Below are positions 23,401-36,600 of a stretch of DNA of 64,000 nt, piece by piece. A program made the position numbers and the translations under genes. The DNA is from Xiphophorus maculatus (lineage: Eukaryota; Chordata; Actinopteri; Cyprinodontiformes; Poeciliidae). Position 1 is the first letter of the stretch; each line of letters starts with the position of its first letter. The notes beneath the pieces are model-generated. The model did no database searches. It saw only the letters and a program-made list of their open reading frames with translations, and was not told the origin of the DNA. The stretch lies in contig NC_036457.1 in the NCBI RefSeq assembly GCF_002775205.1, positions 9,586,996 to 9,650,995 of the forward strand, in the 5' to 3' direction.

Positions 23401-26400
23401 TTGAGCAAGGGGAACATTAATCAGAGCAGCAGCCAACAGGCCCATGGTAACATTTCAGTAGATCTACAGTCATGCCTATTATAGGACAAGTATTATTGGT
23501 GCCTTCCACAAATCTCGTAGTCATAGGAAAATCTTGTTTGCAGTTTAAAAGCAATCTACACAGAAAACGTCTCCGAAGTGATTGGGTAATAGATGGAGCC
23601 AAATTTGGAAAGTGAGCATGGTTATGACTTGAGAATGAGGCAGAGGTTCACCGTCCAGCAGGTTAATAAGTTTAAACATGCAGCCAGAACTGCAATGGAA
23701 ATTTTTGGATCCAAGTATTTGTTAGAAAGTCTAGATATAGAACCAGCTAAATACAAAAGCATTCCATCCTATTCAGATTATTTTTGTAAAAACAGGAAAA
23801 AAAAGGGAAACTATGCATCCTTTTTCTTTCTTTTTGTTACTTTACAATAAAATGCATTGTAAAGTAAGAAAATGCTAAAATCAAAGAATGAATATTTGTA
23901 TCAGAAATTACACTTTTTACAAACTACAACCAAATAAATACACGGTTTTGAATTGTTTTAACCATATCTCTAGTTCAGAGGGAAGCGTGATCGCTATTTT
24001 CATGTTATTGATTTTTTTTTTTTAACTATCTTTTCAACTTTGTGATTTTGGCCTTAACAAAAAAGGCAGAACTGGGGACACCTAGTGGTTGTCCATGAAC
24101 ATAGCAGAAATTTTACAAGGCACAGATGAAAGTTCTTCACAGTACATCCACCACACTTGAGTATTTTCACTTGTGTCTTTATATAGCGTTTATGTATATG
24201 TCTTTGTGTACTTCAGTGTTGGCTTGCATAACTTCTACGTTTTTCCTGTGGGTGTAAAGAGCACCTTCAGTCATTAGTGATGCAGAAATTCTCATTATTC
24301 TATCCTTTGGTGTCAGACAAGAGAGCCTCGACTGAAGCGCTCCCTGTTCTCTGTGAGGTTGGTTAGTCATCCTGCTGCAGCAAATAAGAGTGCATATTTC
24401 TGTTTTTCATCAGCCGAGCCAAAAACACATTCTGCTCCTCTCAGTGATATCATTACAGTTAATATGGGGGAAGGTCAGAGGTCACCCAAGGTGGAGTTGC
24501 TCCCTCTAATAACACTATGTGTCTCCGAGGATCAAGAGCGGCTCCTTTTCATGCACTTTACGACCCATGGCACTGTTTTCACGCTGTTATTGATTTGTTT
24601 TGTTCGCCTTCGCCTAGCTTTGCAGTTTCCAGTTTGTCAACTGTTGCTACCAGTGAATGGAGGGGAAACAAGCAGACATGCGTTGTTTGGGATGCATAAA
24701 TAAGAGGTTGAGAAAGTGTGTGTGTATGCATGTGTGTGGCTTTGGGGCCCGTACCAATCAGCATCCTCCTCCACTCAGGCATGCAAATGAGGCTCCGGGT
24801 ATCAGTCGCGCTCTCCTACTTCCTTAAGTGAGTGGAGCTAGAAAGCGACTGGCGGTGGCGGGTCAGATGGATCTTATCCTCTTAAATGCTAATGACATTT
24901 CTCCATTCTCTTCATTAGCTCCGTGCCATTATCAGTAATTTGTAGCCCCCCCTCCCTCCTTTCTCTCGGTTTCTCCTAATGAATACTCGCCCGTCGAGAG
25001 GTCCGAGATGGAAAGACGGGAAGACGGCGAGAGAGGAAAAGGAAGACGATGCTTGAGCAGCATTGTCTTATGGTCTCTGTCACAGTGCAGCCTCCGTTGG
25101 TGAAATTACTCATAGGTTGTGTACATAAAGAGGTGTAACATCAAAAGAGGCTTCATTTGGCACCCGTGTGCCTCGCTGCAAACTGACACACTTGAGTAAT
25201 TGGCTGCTCATTTAAATTTCGCCAACAACTAACAGAGATTGCACCATTATTTTTGTGCTCCACAAGTGCCACATCGTTCCCCCTCCACCCTTCTCATTCT
25301 GTGGGGATCCATTCTTTCTCCCCTTTCTCTCTCTACTCACCCAGCAATCAATATTGCCCCTCATACCGTGACCATGTTGAGGGCACATGAATAAACAAAT
25401 CCATGCAGTATAAAAGGTCATTTTTAAATGATTCTTTTGAAATGAAAATAAAATCCTGTGGTTGCAGCAAACACAGGGGCCCCTTCAGAGAGACACAGAG
25501 CCTTGGCTTTCTGTTGATTCTCATTACGCTCACTCACAATCACTGGCTCGCGTGTGCACGCTCTAATTTGATGCCCTTAGCCACCTCTTCTCAGCAAAAT
25601 CAAGGCTTTAACACAAATGTTAATCAAGTATTGGCAAGGGCAGTGGAGCTAATATGCAAAAGCAGAAGACTCTTCAGAGTATGAAAGGAGGCATATGCTG
25701 TGGGTATTGCAATCAGAAGTGCCTGTTATTTACAGGAAAAATAGGTAAGAGGAGAGGGCGGTGTAATGGACACCTGCTTGATCATGTTGCAGGCCAGGGT
25801 CTGGATTCAGCGACTTGTTCGCTGACAGCGACTGTCAGCGACTGTTCTCAAAGAACAGTTACAGGAACTGTTCTTTGAGACCAGGATTGTCACAAAGCCC
25901 CAAAGGGCACAGCAAACATGTCCAGGCCTGTCTGGCTGCACAGACACAGTCCAAATAGAAGGGCTTCATGCAAAATGCTATGTGTTACAGAAAACTAACA
26001 CTATGCATCACCCTGATCACATATAGTGGCTTCACTATAATACGGAGATGCTTTTAGAGAAGCTGGTTAGACTTTATGGGAAGATGGATTGAGCTAAACA
26101 GGGCAAGCCTGCCAGGAAGTCTGTTGGAGACCAGGGTATAGGTCTAACCACTCACTCTAAACCTACTGCCAAAGCTAGAGAGAAATGATTTGTATCAAAT
26201 TCTATTCATATGGTAAAGCGAACCCGTCAAAATTTTAAAAAGACTTGGTAAGACATGGAAATTGTTGCTGATAAATTCTTATTTATAAAGACTAACAGGC
26301 GAACACTTCTCCGGACATTGACACGTGTTAGTCTCATATAAATTCCAAGTGATTTACTTTGAGGTTTGTAGTTGTAAGAAAATGTAAGAAAATGTGAAAA

Positions 26401-27608
26401 AGCTTAAGAAGTAAGAAAACTTTTTCAAAATTTAGTGTTTTGAAGATTGTAAAACCAACTTCAGACATCTTTGTCACTTTTTTAGAACCTTTGTAAAATC
26501 TGACCTTTCTTCAGTTGGTTTTGCATAACTTCTTGTTCGGAAAACAAATCTTTTTTTAGATTTGTTTTCTTTAATATTAAAAATATCATATATAATGAGC
26601 CTCAAATATTTGTCATTTCAGAGCATTAAACCTGTCTCTCTCTTACTTTTGAGTTTCTGACAAATCAAAGCCCTTACTCAACTTTTTTTTATCCTATTCC
26701 TGAGATTAGAAAAATACCACTTAGTGAAATACCAGATTAAGACAATTACTTATTCTCTAAAGATTGCTTTAATGTTTTTATAGGTGTAGAGGCAGCATTT
26801 CAATAGATTTTAATCACAATTGGCCAAAGACTGATCTGACTTAATTAATTTTAATCCATTCTGAACTCTCCTCAGTCAGTCATCATGTTTAATCAAATGA
26901 GTTTAATACATGCTGCTTTGACTACTGGCCATCACACACTACCATGATTTCTCCCTTTATGGATGTTCAAAAGAGTAACATAGGTGGAAAAGGGAGAGAT
27001 GAGAGAATAAGAACAAAAGTGAGAGCACTGGATTACTAATAGAAAGGTCAGAGCTCTTCATTTAACAGCCAGCGACTCATAAATGTCCTTGCGTCAGTGT
27101 TTTTCATCGACCTTTGTTCATTGAGGATTCATGGAAATGATGTAGATGAAAAAGGCAGCAGACAGTTGAATTGGGTTTATGTATTGCAACTTTGTGTGAC
27201 CTTGTGTGTGTAGCTCACCCAGCACACAGAGGCACACATGTTTCATATTCTTTTATAAGACCCCCTCTTTGATAGAGGCTTTGTTTGCAATTATGACCCC
27301 TGCTCTGACTAATATTGCTCTGTTTTCATGCTTCTTTTCTTCTCCTGTTTTTGCTCTTGCATCCTGTCGCTCCCCTGTCTGCTCACTTGATCAGCTCAGA
27401 TCTGCTGCTTCTCCTCTGCAGAAAACCGCTCTGTGACCATTTTGTAGTCAGTTCAAGTGGGTTAGGGGTGTGTGTGTGTGCATGAAAGTCTAAGCGGCCT
27501 TGATCGGATAAAAAGGACTGAATGAGAGCACCTGAGAGAGACTAATAAACATGAAGTGTTGACGGCTTGATTTGACCTCAGACACATGCAAACACAAACA
27601 TATACACG

Positions 27609-27642
<34 letters not shown>

Positions 27643-30600
27643 GCATGAAAAGGCAGACTGCACTGAACCTGAACACTGCTCTCTTCCTCTCTGCTTCTCT
27701 TCTATCAGGTAACTGATGTTGCTGATGCCATGATCCTGAAGCAGCTGTTTGAGGCACTGTTCAAAACCGGAGTGGTGGTGGTGGCCACCTCTAACAGACC
27801 CCCAGATGGTATGATAAAGTACATTTAACATGAGCTTTGCAGATGTTTATCATCTATGTGTTTGGTGTTATTTGTTAATAAGTGGTCATGGTATGAATTC
27901 ACATGTTTCTTTAAATAAAATTTTTAATCCTATTCAAGTAGAACTTAGACTTTAATCACACGTTTTTCATGCTGCTACTTAATTTATTTTTATACTATGC
28001 AAATGTTGCTGCTGTATCCCTAAAAGAGCAGTATTTAGTGTCTTAAATACTATGCAGATCCTCTGTCATACTGAATGACAGTGGCTTCAGCAACATTTAT
28101 AGATTCATATTATATCTTTATTTATCTGAACTAATTAAGGCTGTTATTAACACCTTCCTCATAGAGGGAGTCAGTTTGGAGAAACTGCATGATGCAGTCT
28201 ACACCTGTCTTTCTTCTTTTTGACACCTGTAAAGTAATTTATACAGCAATCTAGCCTAAAAACAAGGTCCTCCTTTGTTTATCTGTACAGTTTTGACTTT
28301 GAAGCTATTTTAACATAAGGAAAAATCTAATTTGAAATTGGCCTTTCTCTAGCCATTGGCTCAGTTAAGTGAGGGAATAAGTCTATTTTTTAAGCTAAAG
28401 ATAACATTTTCTACTACAGGTAATTACTGTTGGTAACAACTCTATAGCCTAGTTCAAACAACCACCATATAGTGTACACTTGCACACTGCAAAGATTTGT
28501 AAATTTTTACTGACAAAGTAGGTATGTAAGTAAGCTTAAAAAAAAAGTGCTTCAAATACATTCTATACTTTTTGGCTGAACATTATAATAAATGATGGTG
28601 AGGGTCCAAGCTCGGATCCATGATGATTTTTGTAATCATTTTATTGTCTTTGAGGTGATTTTATGAACATTTAGAATAATGTGCTGGTTTTCTGTGATGT
28701 TTGACAACTAAATCTACTCCATGCCAGCAAATTTCACTCCACAACTTTACAGCAGTGCCGAATACCCTTAACGCATTCAAGCCTGAACATTTCTTCTTTG
28801 AACGTCGTTACACCTGCAGTCACCTGGCACAAGGGAATCTGGCGAACAATTATTTATTTTATCATATGTTCTTTTTTCCAACAATTTTTAATAGTGGTAA
28901 TTATTTATTCCTATTCTAGAATGTAAAATTTGCATTTTCCACAAATTTAATTCACTGACTGACTTTTCATATTGAGAGAATGATTGTATTGGGATTTTCT
29001 TCGTCACCTCTCATAGATCCTAATGCAGATGTCCCTTTTTAGTCACAGTTTCTATTGAAACACCAGCCATTTGAGCAGTGACTGAGTCTGTGCCATCTGG
29101 GCCCATAAACACAAAAGGCACTCAGATCTTTTCTCCCTACCATTTTAAAACAAAACCAGCATCAGCTGGCCATGTTTAGTATTTTTTTAGACGCGTCACA
29201 GAGCGTGATTGGAAGTTAATTGCTGAATTATGCCATGCTTTGCACCTGTGTCGATGCATTGTGTTTGTCCACTAATTTATTCAGGTCATATATTTAATTT
29301 GTCACCTCCCCTTATGATCCACAATTTGAATTTATATTATGGCAGTTCAAATAATGTCCAACAAGAGATGTTTGTGCTTGTACTGAAGCACTCCTAAATC
29401 TGCACTTTTCCCAGATAGTATCTTTAAAATTAGCATGCACTATATAGGTTCTGTCATCCACTCATGTGTCCAAAGCATCTTTTTGAATGTAGGAACAAAC
29501 CCCACAAAGGCATTAAAACTATAGAAATATTGCTATGACTATATCAGTTGCAATATGTTCCTTTTTTTATTAGTCTTTCCTCTCTTTCTCACCTGTGCTT
29601 CCATCACTTTTTGACCTTTGGTGTTTTTTTTTGTTGTTGTTTTTTTGCACTGTCATCTGTGTGTCATCTGCTGTCATGGGACTCTGTCCAGCTGGCTAAA
29701 AAAGTTGCAATAACATGTAAAACAGTTGGAATACATTAGCCAACAAATACTGCAGTCCTTTGTGATATATGAGTAGTGCACACACTGATCTTGCTCTGAT
29801 CAGTGTGTGCACTGCATCTTCTGTGCAGACAGATATTGATGTCTGCACTTTAGACCATATTCATGATCTAAACGTGCTTTTATCCACAATTCAGCCCAAC
29901 TTCTGTTGAAATCATTCATTACAAAAAAAGGCAGTCAAATTTAATTCAAATTATAAAACACAATTATATTTAGTTGAGCAATTAGTTTCACTGAGTTAAT
30001 GACCTTGCAGGAGTCAATCATTTTTGAGTAAGCATCGGAGAGGAACCATTTCTTTTAAATAGGAAGAAACTTTGAGCAGAACAACGCTCAGTATGTGAGA
30101 CCATTAGACCTGACTGACTAAATGCTGAGAAGATAAGGGAGTTAGGAGTACTTTACAAGGAAAACAAATCTAGAAGTAGTTTTTGACAACTCCAAAGAAC
30201 AAACAGTTTGCAAAGTTAATTCTAGTAAAGACAGTGTCCGTAACTTTGTCCAGCAAATAGAATACAGATTTGACATAGATGTACCCCCATAGACTTGGGG
30301 GGTACTTTATACGTGAAGGAAGAACAAGCATTACATGCAGCTAATGGAAGCCATAACTTCGTTACTGGTTGAAACAAAAACATGTCTTGTGAAACAGAAT
30401 CTCTACTGACCAGTGTTGCTGTTGCAATTGAATAAATTGCATAAGCAATGAATCAAAAACGTTTTGTACTTAAAGTTATTAGGGTACTTGTTAATAGTTC
30501 CAGTTCAAGTTTCAATCAAAAATGTCTACTGGGCATCTTGAACCATGCTTATTATTTACATCTGAAATATTCTCACACGACCTTTTTCTTCTTTCTTCCA

Positions 30601-33600
30601 TCAGTATCAATAATCAATCCATCAATTAATGATTTTACTTGCATTTAAAAGTATTAGTTAAGTAATCTCTCCTAATATGCATTGCTTCAACAAGAATCAA
30701 TTACTATTACATGACCACACCAACTGCTTTTACAGCAATTCATCACAAATTTAGGGGAGGGACAGCTGATGCATCTGGAAAGCATGCTGTCTCTTAAAAA
30801 CCTTTGAAGTTGCATTTACAGCCAGTTCCAGGAAGAATTAGCAAGACGGTGATCAAGGTGGAGATAAATGCATGATGTGCTGTCTGACGCCTCTCTTTCT
30901 TTGGGAAGATGTTGATGTCTCAGAGCCCCTAAGTGAAGTGGGTGGCAGCAAGATGGCTCTCCTATACAAAGGCGCACATCTCTGATATTTGCCAGCTATT
31001 AAGAACAAAGCGCCAAAGCAGGCAAACTTGAGAGAGAGCCTACTTGGTATTAATTACAAGGTTAATGGAGCACTAAAAGCCGAGAAAAACAACTGGGCTT
31101 GAAAGGCATACATTTTCTATCTTTATTGATGTGGAGATTCAGGCATCAAAAAGCCCCTGAATGAGTTCAGGAGGGGAATTTAGTGAGTTTCTTTCTTTTT
31201 GTTTTTGATTTGAAGAAGTTCAGTGGAATACAAGAGTTGGATGTTTAAATTAAATATTAATTTGCGATCATCATCATTGCCAATAAAAACAGTTTGAACA
31301 AAATATTGTTTGCACATGTAGATTAAAATGTTGTGCCTATTAAAAGGTAACGGGAAAATACTGGTTTTTTTAGAGCCAGAAAACATAAAAATCTTAAGTT
31401 TTAAACAAATAAAAGAATATTTAGAAATATGCCAAACTGATATAAGGTTGCTTACTAGTGGCAGAGAAAGATAATTAGTGAGCACTGAAGCTACAAAGAT
31501 AATCTTTGCAGCAAATCTAGGCAGTCTATAAGGAAAGGCCAAATTTCTATTATCCCATCAACAAAGCTCTTTGTTGGAAACCCTTTTTGATCCATTTAAG
31601 TTGTGTAATCTAGGATTTAAAATAAGGAACAATCAAAACGTCAAGAAACAGCTGAACCATAAATGTGACCTATGATTTTGTTTGTGAGCATAAAGTTTCA
31701 GTTAAGCAAATCTTTTTTTTTTTTCCTGTGGTTTTTAATTTTTTGTGCCCTTTGTCTGTACAAAATAACTAATGTTATCTAAAACTAATAAATCAAAAAC
31801 TGCTTTCCTCCTACATGTGTATCCCCAATTAGTAGTAGCACCACTTTTTCTTTTCTGTGTGTCTGAGCTAAATGAACAAGCAGGCATTTGTCAGCTGCTG
31901 TCATCTGACTTCCTGTCCATTCTTTATATGTGTAGCATTAGTTTAAAGTGGTGTTTAGGTGGTGAACTCCCCACATATGCACAGCCAGTTTGAGTACTGT
32001 GACATTTTATTCTCAATGTATTTTATAGTTTTGGAAATAAAAATGTGCTTATTATGAGCTAGAATCTTGAACATAATGAAACATTGTAAAAGGGGATATA
32101 TATTGCTATATATCCCCTTTTATTAAAATATGTTTTATAGTAGATTACAGATCATGCTAAAACCTTATGACTCCTTGCATGCTTCTGCTTGCTTTCTAAA
32201 TCTTACATGTTGAATGGCTTAATGATTTTTAGGAGGACATTAGCTTTCTTGCTGATGGGCATCTGAAAATCAATGAAGGCAACAAACCTCTTAAAATCTC
32301 ACTAATTAACACATCATGCACTCTCTAATTAATCAATACGGCAGAAGTCATATTTACTGCGCAGACGGCAGAGCTGTATTGATATTTGCTACTTTTTTTT
32401 TCAATTAACTTTGTCAACAAAGTAAGTTAATTGAGGCCCGAAATATTGATTTCTATTCTTTTAACCCTAATAGTCGTGTCTCATTCACAGCATCAATTCA
32501 TCAGTGCAGGAGTTATAAAGTGAGGTTTATTTATTACGTGAGGTTAGACTGTAGCCCAACATCAGTGTTTGTTTGCATTTGTTAAGCCTCACTGTGTGCG
32601 CCTCACTCTGTGTCTTTGTGCTTGTTTGTTGTGTGCATCCCTATCTGTTTTATCTGTCTATCCAGGATGCTACTTCAGATCTAATTTGTTCCAGCCGAGC
32701 TAATTGAAACCTCTATTCAGCCAGCCGCTGTGGACATTGTCCGCGCTGAAAAGGCGACGGTCCTTTCTCTCGCCACCATTGTTTGGGAATGTAATGAATT
32801 TTATGTTGCTACCGCTGCCGGTGAAGAAATCCATTTTTCTCCCCCTCCCCGGTCCCGCCATCCCTTTTGTCGTGCCTCCCCACCCATCCTTCAGTTCATC
32901 AATAGCCAATTTATCTGCCAATCTGTATTGAGGGAATGACATTATTAGGAGGCTAAACAGCAGCTCTCATGCAAGCCCTTCCCTCCTCTTTCAGATCTGT
33001 ACAAAAACGGACTTCAGAGGGACACCTTCCTACCTTTCATCGACGTGCTAAAGGTAGAGACAAAGTCACCTCTGTCTCGTTCTTGTCTTTTTAATTTATT
33101 CATTTGTTTATCACACACACCTACACTACTCACCTTACACATGTGTCTCTGTTCCCGCTGTGAATGTCCTGATGCGAGTTGTGGTTTGATGTTCTCTGCT
33201 TCCTGGATGCCTTGCACGGCGTCACAAAGCTGTCTTTGATCATGCCAGGGCACACTGAAACACTCACAGAGAGGAGGAGAGAGGGAGAGAGATGGGACAG
33301 GTAATGTGAAGGGGTGAACGAGCTGAGTGAGTGACTCACACACTCCTTGCATTTCAAAAGTAGGGGATAAGAGAGAGGACAAAATAGGAGAGAATGAGGC
33401 GACAGCTAGCCATTTCTATTAAAACAAATCTACTTTGCAATTTAAGCAGGTCGCATCATTATCCTGCCTGCATATGAAATGATCATTGATGTGTTTGGAG
33501 TGATCATGATCATAAATAATTGCATAATAATTTGTTGTCATGCATTTTGCAACAGAGGAGGATAGCATTCTTACACTTTTTATTGGTATTTAGTCTACGG

Positions 33601-36600
33601 TGTTATTACCGGCAAAGAGATGTCTTTAAAATCTTCTCTCTTAAGAGTGGAGATGCAGCAGTCAGAGCTTTGGGGCCAATATCCAAACTCAGCTTTTTTT
33701 TCTTTTCTGTAAAAACAAATCATTTTTTAGCTAATTCTAATTTCCTTTTCAGAAATGTGAGAACATTCAAATAATTTTATTGCAGCTTTCGTGTCGTGAG
33801 CTGTGATTCCTTTATTTTAGAAATAAAGGTGATGTCATAGTTTACTGTAATCTGTTCAGCCTCACGGTTATCTGCTGAAAGTCTCTCTTTTTCTCATATC
33901 CTTATTGAACTACAGACACGGTTTCCTTTTGAAAATCTTTCTACATTCACTGATTTTGTTTTGAACACCTCAGTGATGTTGATCATAACAAAGCTTGAGT
34001 CTTCCTGACTCCATGATAGGCATGATGCATTAATTACATAAAATGCACCAGGACAGCTCAAACTGAAAATCTGACAATTTCTGTCAGTACCTGATTTTAT
34101 CTGATTTCTCACTCAGGAATCAATTGTATTTGTGCAATATTTTTGAATTAGGGTGTCTTGCAAAATATCTAATCCCTTCTATGTTTTCACATTTTGTCAC
34201 AATACAACCACCAATGTTGATGTAATTTGTTGGGATTTCATGATTGAACGACACTAAGTATAGCATAAACTTGAAATAGGGAACAAAAAGAGTCTCAGAA
34301 TATTAGAATATCACATGAGACCAATCATAAGCCAACTTTCATCAAACCAGCTTTTGGAACACCATGGCACACTATATTTTTAATATTGTTGAACTAGTGT
34401 ACTGAGGTCTAGTTCTGAAGATAAACTTAGCTCAGTAAATTCAGCAGGACTAATATATTCCAACATGTAAAGTACATAACTGCAAAGTAAGCGCCTAAAC
34501 ACAGATGTTTTATGTATCAGCATTAGTAATCAGCCGCTTCACACAAAAGTTTATTCAATACAATAAAAAAACCTTTAACTTAAAACACACAAATGTAGTC
34601 ACTCAACATGGGAAGTCTCCGAGTTACCCTGCTCCCCGCCCAGCAGCACCCTTGCCCTCTCTAATCCACCCTCATCAAGGTCCTGAATGCCTGTTGTCCC
34701 TCCCTGCCCCAGAATACCTCCTTTCTTTCTGGGTACCATGTTCCCCCTTTTGTCAAACCATCTGGTTTTTTGGGGTCGTTTTTTTTTTCCTTTTCGTTCT
34801 CTGGCGGCCTGCCCTGCAATGTTAAAGCGTGCTTTTGCAAGGTGACGCTGCTAACTAGCTGACCCTTAATAGATTGAATTAATGCTTGCAGGGAGCAGAA
34901 GTCTGCAGATCACGGCTGGAGATGTGGGCTGCAGCATCATTTCTATAACGAGTGGAAAAGAGAATGAGGGCGTTAAGTCGTGAAAAATATCTTCTGACCT
35001 CTGATCCTGATCACCTGAGCCCCGGTGGTAAAGGTTAATCCAGCACCTCCTTCCGCCTGAGTCGATGTCTTTATTTAACCATTGACTTCTGATTAGTTGG
35101 GACCCCTTTTTTTCTCCACAAACATCCAGTTGGCTCATCTGACAGCGGCAAAAACATTAGATCAGGCGTCGTTGAAGCAGTTTTACCTGTCACACATGAA
35201 AAGTATAAAGTTTCTTGGTTTGAAACATCCTTAGCTGGTTATTGCAGATGTGCGTTGACAGTTTCAGGACCATTAGAGAATCTATTCAGGTGATCCTTTT
35301 TCTATGTAGCCATGGCAAAGCCCAGGTTTATGTAAAATACAGGGTTTAGGGGCTCTTCTTTAATGGACACAGGCAGTATTGTAACTAAGACACTCTTTTT
35401 TTCTCTCTCTCTTTCTCTCTGTCTCATGAGCTGTCCTCCCTCTCCACTTCACTTTTCATCGCCCATCCAGTCTACACCCTCCTATCCTCTCTCTTTATTC
35501 CATTACCATCCCGTTCCGCTCGCAGGCTTTACTTACCCAAGGTCAGGTCTCTGCATTTTGGTAGCAGAATAGTGACTTTATTCTCCCCTCCGCTTGTTCG
35601 ATTACAGCCGCACACAAAGCTGCTGGAGGGAGAGGGAAAAACATGACGACAACCCTGAGCCAACTTGGAGTATCTGTAGGTTTCCTTCTGTCATTAACCC
35701 TTCTTTTGATCTGCTCTCCTTCCCCGTTATTCGTATTGTTAATAATTGCAATGTGCTGAGCAGTTACTGATGCTTGAAAAAAATATATAGATATATATAT
35801 ATAAACAAACAAAACAGAATGACATAGACTAATTGAAGAATGGGAGCGATGTGGTCCTCCCACGTAGACCTTGGTGAGAAAGAGCAGAAAGACCTACAAG
35901 TTCAAATAAAACCAAGTTTGATATTTGATGGCAGCCATTGTTTTGTGGAACTTTTAAGGTCAGAATTAGAGCGGCCCTTGGGGTCGATTCGCATGATTTC
36001 TCTATGTGTTGTTTGAAATCTGATTAATCAATAAGAAACATATTGATTTTTTTTCCTCCTTTTAAACTTGTGAGAAATTAAATCTGGGTCTTAAATTGCA
36101 GTAGATGTTCAATTGATCAAGTTATGACAGTTTGATTTTGTCTTTTTTTCTCTGTCAGATGTGATCAATCACACAATCTCTTTGATTATTAAAGCCTTGT
36201 GCTTTAGTAATACAGTGGGTCATTATAGCTCAAGGCAGCTCCCCTGTGAGAAACGAACATTTTTCAAAATCTGCCAAATTGTGTGTGTTGGATTTCTTCA
36301 CACTTTTGATTTGTTCTGGAAATGTATGAAAGCAGCTTTATCAGATTCAACTCTGTACTTTTGCTGAAATTGTTCATATTACTTCCAGTCAGAAAAATCT
36401 TTGAAGTAAAATCTAAAAATTTCTTCAAATCTTTGAAAACATCTGAGGTTAAACCTTCAAAATGGAAAATAAAAACATATCAATGAAGATTAAAATTATA
36501 TATAATAATGATATAAGATAGACTTATTGCATGTTGTAATATACAATAAATAACATTATTGTCATTAATAAGGGAAATAAAGTGGCATAGATAAACATAA

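Larger units (their letters stand above)
23201..27708 (+). other. afg1l: afg1l intron 5 (4.5 kb)
   Basis: Holds two decayed Tc1-like transposase fragments, a pair of perfect hairpins, a GC-balanced regulatory candidate at 24770-25030, and a GT repeat near the 3' end. No other exon was found. Confidence 0.7.
27809..32994 (+). other. afg1l: afg1l intron 6 (5.2 kb)
   Basis: Contains perfect hairpins at 29775-29848 and 32088-32121, a candidate regulatory block at 30880-31110 and another at 32690-32950. The remainder is AT-rich without recognisable features. Confidence 0.7.

Noticed and set aside
23593..23850. 85-codon frame as a host gene in afg1l intron 5
   Set aside because: The reading matches a decayed Tc1 transposase, so it is a pseudogene fragment of a mobile element.
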